A stretch of 64,000 bases of DNA, taken from positions 13,064,501 through 13,128,500 of the forward strand of contig OZ005609.1 of assembly GCA_963930655.1 (NCBI GenBank), read 5' to 3'. Position 1 is the first letter of the stretch. Each line of letters starts with the position of its first letter. The stretch comes from Myrica gale. Taxonomy: Eukaryota > Streptophyta > Magnoliopsida > Fagales > Myricaceae. Made by a program: the position numbers and the translations under genes. The notes under the pieces were generated by a model. The model searched no databases, was not told the origin of the DNA, and saw only the letters and a program-made list of their open reading frames with translations. Positions 59,706 through 64,000 of the stretch are shown here, piece by piece.

Positions 59706-62535
59706 TGTTGGCTTTTGTGCACAATCGAGATTTTGATGATTTCAATAAATGAATGAGTTTACAAAACGGACATCTTCAAAGACAACTTGACGAAAAGAGC
59801 CAAACCTTGAAGAAAGAAGAACAAGAAGATGCAAGGAGCTAAAAGTGAAGTTTCAAGACCTTAGGGTATAATCCTTGTAACTTTTTATTCCACATTTGAC
59901 AAGGATTTGAATCACGCACTTGCATATCTTTCAAAACGTCCATAAACCGTTTTACCTTTTGTTTGAAAGATTAAAATATTTTTAAAGGTTTCAAAATACC
60001 CCAAATATATTCCTAAACCCTTCATATACTTATGGGAATTAAGTCTTTAAAATTGAGTGTTTAAAAGTTGTCAAAAACATGTTTTTAAATGAAGCGGTCG
60101 ATGAACTTTTTGTAGCGGTCGACCGGTACATGAAGCGGTCGACCGGTAGTACGGTAAAATTTTCAAATCGACCCCCAACGGCTATAAACGGCTAGTTTTC
60201 ATATGTGGCCTATAAATACATATCCAAAACGTCTAAAATAAAGAACCAACGACCACATATCATTTGTATAGCTTGAGAAATATTCTAAACCTTCCTATTC
60301 CATATTTCTCATATCATTCACACAAATTTAATTCTTGGTAGTCAAAGATGTGTCTTTGACAAATGTGGCTTAGGCTACAAGCCTTCAATTCACCAAAAAT
60401 ATTTTAAGAATTATTTTGTGAAGGCTAAGTCTTTTAATGCACCTACTCAAACATGTCATTTTTGCAACAAAAATGGGCATCTTATTTTTTATTGTGCATT
60501 AAAGAAACTTGGGAGCAAGACTCTCAAGAAAGCATGGGTTCCAAAGGGAACCAAGGCTAACACCGAAGGACCCAAGAAAGCTTGGGTACCAAAAGCATTG
60601 CCTTGATTCTTTTATAGGATTCAACAAGGATGGAGCAAAGAGAAAATGCGAAAGGGAAACCTTTGGTAACTTCTAAATCCTTGATTGAGAATATGCTTTA
60701 AATTGTTGGTTGATTATCTTTTGTGATGATTTCTTATGTGTTAAATATGTAAATGTATTAATGTTTGAAATATTTTTTTGCATTTATCAAAATGGAACAT
60801 CTATGAGCTAACATTTTTACAAAATAAGTTTTTTTGTGCACAAACTTTCTTTGGTTGAGAATGACTTTTAAATTGTCATTGGTAGCTAAGAGGTTGGTAC
60901 AAACCCACTCGGTGGGCTACTATCGTAATAGCGATGGACTCTTGAGTCCCCATTAGACATCCTCTATACCATGCCAAAGAGATCGTCTTTTAAAAACTCA
61001 AACTTGATCTTTTGAATGAAAAATGAACTTTTAAATTATATCCATGCATTCTCTTTTTGATTGACAAAGGGGGAGAACTCTTAAAAGTCTATATGTTTGT
61101 ATTCTCGTTGCTTTTGGAATGCATATTTGGGGAGAAATGTGTCATTTGTCTTTTTGATGTGACAAAGGGAGAGAAATGTGCTAATAGTTTTGATGACTAT
61201 ATATTCTTCTTTTTAATTGGATTATGTTTTAACTGTATTACTCTTTATAAATCCAATGACTACTAATGCTTTGTCTTCAAGTTTTACATGATTGTCCAAT
61301 TGCAAAAGATAGGGGGAGTCATCCCAAAACTATCACTTTATTGTCATCATCAAAAAGGGGGAGATTGTTGGCTTTTGTGCACAATCGAGATTTTGATGAT
61401 TTCAATAAATAAATGAGTTTACAAAACGGACATCTTCAAAGACAACTTGACGAAAAGAGTCAAACCTTGAAGAAAGAAGAACAAGAAGATGCAAGGAGCT
61501 AAAAGTGAAGTTTCAAGACCTTAGGGTATAATCCTTGTAACTCTTTATTCCACATTTGACAAGGATTTGAATCACGCACTTGCATATCTTTCAAAACGTC
61601 CATAAATCATTTTACCTTTTGTTTGAAAGATTAAAATGTTTTTAAAGGTTTCAAAACACCCCAAATATATTCCTAAACCCTTCATATACTTATGGGAATT
61701 AAGTCTTTAAAATTGGGTGTTTAAAAGTTGTCAAAAACATGTTTTTAAATGAAGCGGTCGATGAACTTTTTGTAGCGGTCGACCGGTACATGAAGCGGTC
61801 GACCGGTACAACGGTAAAATTGTCAAATCGACCCCCAACGGCTATAAACGGCTAGTTTTCATATGTGACCTATAAATACATATCCAAAACGTCTAAAATA
61901 AAGAACCAACGACCACATATCATTTGTATAGCTTGAGAAATATTCTAAACCTTCCTATTCCATATTTCTCATATCATTCACACAAATTACACTTTCACAT
62001 CCTTGTCATTGTGTGAATCAAAAGAGATAGAGCTTCCATTTTCATATCTACTCTATCAAGAGAGTTTTTGTTCATTAATCTTCCGATCTAGAGAGTTGAT
62101 CCTTTAGTGAGGTTGTTCACTAAAGAAGAAGCTTTGAGAGTGTATATCTCAAGCTTGGTGAGATTGTGAGTGGTGAGCCAAAAAACCACTTGGGTGGGTT
62201 TGAGTGTTGAGCTCGGGAGAAAACACTTGTACGGTTCACTAGCACCCGGAAGCTAGTGTGTAAAGCTATTGGAAGATAGTGGAAAACCTCAAGGCTCGGT
62301 GAAGGAAGCTTGAGGGGTGGATGTAGGCGGATTTGCCGAACCACCTAAAAATACTGTGTTTGCTTCTCTTATCCCTACTCCTTACTTTAGCACTTATTTA
62401 CAGTTCCGCATATTATATACTTGTGCTAAAGTAGTATTTACTTGCAAACACAACTTTGGGGGTTTTAACCGAAAAGTTTAGCAAACCAATTCACCCCCCT
62501 CTTGGGTTGCCTTAATCCTGAAATTAGGACTATTA
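59706..62535 (+). mobile_element. Copia element with two large deletions
   Basis: Flanked by exact AGTTT duplications (59701-59705 and 62536-62540). The 5' LTR begins TGTTGGCTTTTGTGCAC but stops at about 60328, where it joins gag sequence. The 3' LTR 61366-62535 is complete (1170 bp) and follows a polypurine stretch AAAAAGGGGGAGA. Only the gag zinc knuckle and non-coding 3' interior remain. Same family as the solo LTR at 9989-11239. Confidence 0.88.
60418..60606 (+). pseudogene. Copia gag zinc-knuckle fragment
   Basis: The frame includes the CCHC knuckle CHFCNKNGHLIFYC and then repeats of KKAWVPKG, usual in copia gag proteins, and ends at 60606. The N-terminal gag and all enzymes are deleted. 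Not functional. Confidence 0.75.
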
Positions 62536-62540
62536 AGTTT

Positions 62541-63095
62541 GGTTCTTGTAGTTTATGAAACATATCAAATAACTCTCTGTGGTTCAAAAATCATCAATTC
62601 ACTCTCTGTGCATGATTGTCCCATCGTACCAAATTGTCCCATAGGTATTTACAAAAAAAAATATATATATATATATTGCTGCTTTCAGAAAAAGAAAACA
62701 ATTTCCCTTTTTTATTTCGGTAAAAGTTCTGCTTACTTAGGAAGTGCGTATACCTCTTAACTGTTCAATTGCTGGAAAGTAAAGGGTGTTCACTTTTTTC
62801 AACGATTCACCATAAGAATATCTATGTGATCAGTAATTGGATCCATAGTTATATCAGCACTAAGCTCATATTACTTCTATTTAGCTGAGCTGAAGGAGTG
62901 TAAATGTTGGAGCTTTTTATTGCTGTACAATTATCTGAATTAAGATCCTTCACATTTGGCTAAATGGAACATGTGTTGCTCAAAAGGACTTCTTCAAATT
63001 TTTTCTTCTTTCTTTTTGTTAGCAAATCTTGAATTTAACTAGTTTTAGTGTTATACCTTTTTCTCGTGCATCAGGATCTTGCATTAAATATCTGA
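62541..63095. other. Spacer before the LACS fragment
   Basis: No gene seen. It contains a short TA microsatellite at 62660-62676. Sequence at 62560-62610 (CTCTCTGTGGTTCAAAAATC) resembles decayed LINE or retroelement ends. Confidence 0.35.
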
Positions 63096-63336
63096 GAAGG
63101 TCAGAGGTACAGTGTAGCTCTTCCAGAAAAGTTGCAAACAGGGCAGTGGAATGTGTATAGGTATGCTTGTTGCTGTCTATACTTATGTTGGTTCTTGATA
63201 CATTCACTGTTTCTGTTTCTCATGTTATCTTCTGTGACAGTATGAAACTTTGTTACTTTTTGGTGGGAGATCAGCTCGATCTCCTTTTAAGCTCGTAAGC
63301 AGATCCACTGACCATCCTGAAATTGGGACGTTGCAG
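63096..63336 (+). pseudogene. Fragment of a LACS6/7-type long-chain acyl-CoA synthetase gene
   Basis: One exon-like segment (63096-63160) reads EGQRYSVALPEKLQTGQWNV and YR. After a GT-AG intron a second (from 63270) reads SARSPFKLVSRSTDHPEIGT then LQ. This matches the N-terminal region of peroxisomal acyl-CoA synthetases of plants, which activate fatty acids for beta-oxidation. An in-frame TGA lies just upstream (63093), and after 63336 the expected DNFVHAVE is absent, with the sequence diverging. The next 660 bp shows no further exon, so a decayed gene fragment is likeliest, but the window end leaves open a rearranged gene. Confidence 0.6.
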
Positions 63337-64000
63337 GCCACTTATCCAACCGGCCACCCACCAAAGGTAATAGCAATTGGTCTAGATTGATCATCTTGGT
63401 TCTATACTATTCCTATTCGAGTTGAATGTTTTTACCAACAATATTATACTGATTTTTTTAATCTATAGTCTAAATTATATTTATTTTTTATTTTTGGAAA
63501 TGAGAGAGTTCAGTCCTGTTGTTCTTCATCTACTTGGGAGCTCTTCTTTTAAGCGGAAGGTGGTGAGCCATCAGGACTGAAACTTCACACTGACAGAAGG
63601 ATGGAGATAGAGGGGATCATTTCCTAACCCCACTCCAATTCTATTTAGCAAAACATTTATTCTTTCTTGGGAGTAATGGACAGAGATTGGGAGTAAGATT
63701 TGGAAAATAACAGGAAAGAAGACAGCTTTCAGAATATGTAGATCTTATGCACAGTGCTATTTTCTTAGTGTTCTTTTGGGCAAGTTCCTCCACTTTCTAT
63801 GGTGCTTGGGTAAAATTTTACGTATATTTCCAAAGCATCTCTTTCGCGGTGGATGTTAAGGTGTTGTGAACTAACTCTTTACATGCCTATCCAAAAAGAA
63901 AAAAAAATAGAAGTAAAGGAGTTCCTTTTATGGTACACTACGTACTGTGGAAAACGAGTTGTTGCTCTGGACAGTTGTTTTTATGTTAAGTCTGTATAGT
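63337..64000. other. Window end, no exon recognised
   Basis: I see no continuation of the acyl-CoA synthetase and no other gene in this stretch. Confidence 0.35.

Noticed and set aside
61057..61266. Small hydrophobic open frame inside the copia remnant
   Set aside because: It lies in the non-coding stretch before the polypurine tract and 3' LTR, where related elements carry no gene; it has no recognisable motif.
1..64000. CRISPR arrays, operons, riboswitches and other prokaryotic features; tRNA or rRNA genes
   Set aside because: The window is plant nuclear DNA. I saw no regularly spaced direct repeats of CRISPR type and no convincing tRNA cloverleaf or rRNA sequence, though a covariance-model scan was not possible here.

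Overview
The window is nuclear DNA of a flowering plant. The genes carry GT-AG introns, the kinase, transporter and autophagy genes are closest in my memory to dicot versions, and most of the remaining sequence is plant transposable elements (Ty1/copia and Ty3/gypsy LTRs, CACTA, MITEs). A eudicot, perhaps woody, is my inference; the species cannot be read from the sequence. I assembled exon boundaries by eye from splice signals and reading phase. Names come from remembered family motifs, not from a search.

Layout. 1-11630: a heavily nested repeat region. A 3.4-kb gypsy-type solo LTR (462-11625) has been expanded to 11.2 kb by a 6.5-kb element carrying fragments of host genes, including a VAL-type B3/CW transcription factor, and by a 1.25-kb copia solo LTR. 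13063-16872: a composite element whose two inverted arms each carry the start of a lipid-transfer-protein gene, with CACTA-type sequence inside. 17388-21102 and 22528-28249, both minus: two complete HAK/KUP potassium transporter genes in tandem, with eight exons each and six exon lengths identical. 28250-35870: AT-rich intergenic DNA with a MITE and a small TRIM-like LTR element. 35871-40383, minus: a complete ten-exon WEE1 kinase gene. 41502-44734: a 3.2-kb solo LTR with an exact 5-bp target duplication. 45080-51309, plus: a fourteen-exon gene I do not recognise, with a scrambled copia element in one intron. 53914-55512, plus: a complete ATG18-type PROPPIN gene. 55799-62540: a gutted gypsy element, a CACTA end, a Tourist-like MITE and a gutted copia element. 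63096-63336: two exons of a peroxisomal-type long-chain acyl-CoA synthetase (LACS6/7), apparently only a fragment.

How the genes relate. The host genes are ordinary and independent: potassium uptake (two paralogues), cell-cycle checkpoint control (WEE1), autophagosome formation (ATG18) and one unknown protein. Nothing suggests a functional cluster beyond the transporter tandem. The unusual material lies in the repeats: gene-fragment capture, a GC-rich foldback family whose ends are themselves hairpins, an inverted-arm element built on a host gene, and a copia copy that looks like an autointegration product.
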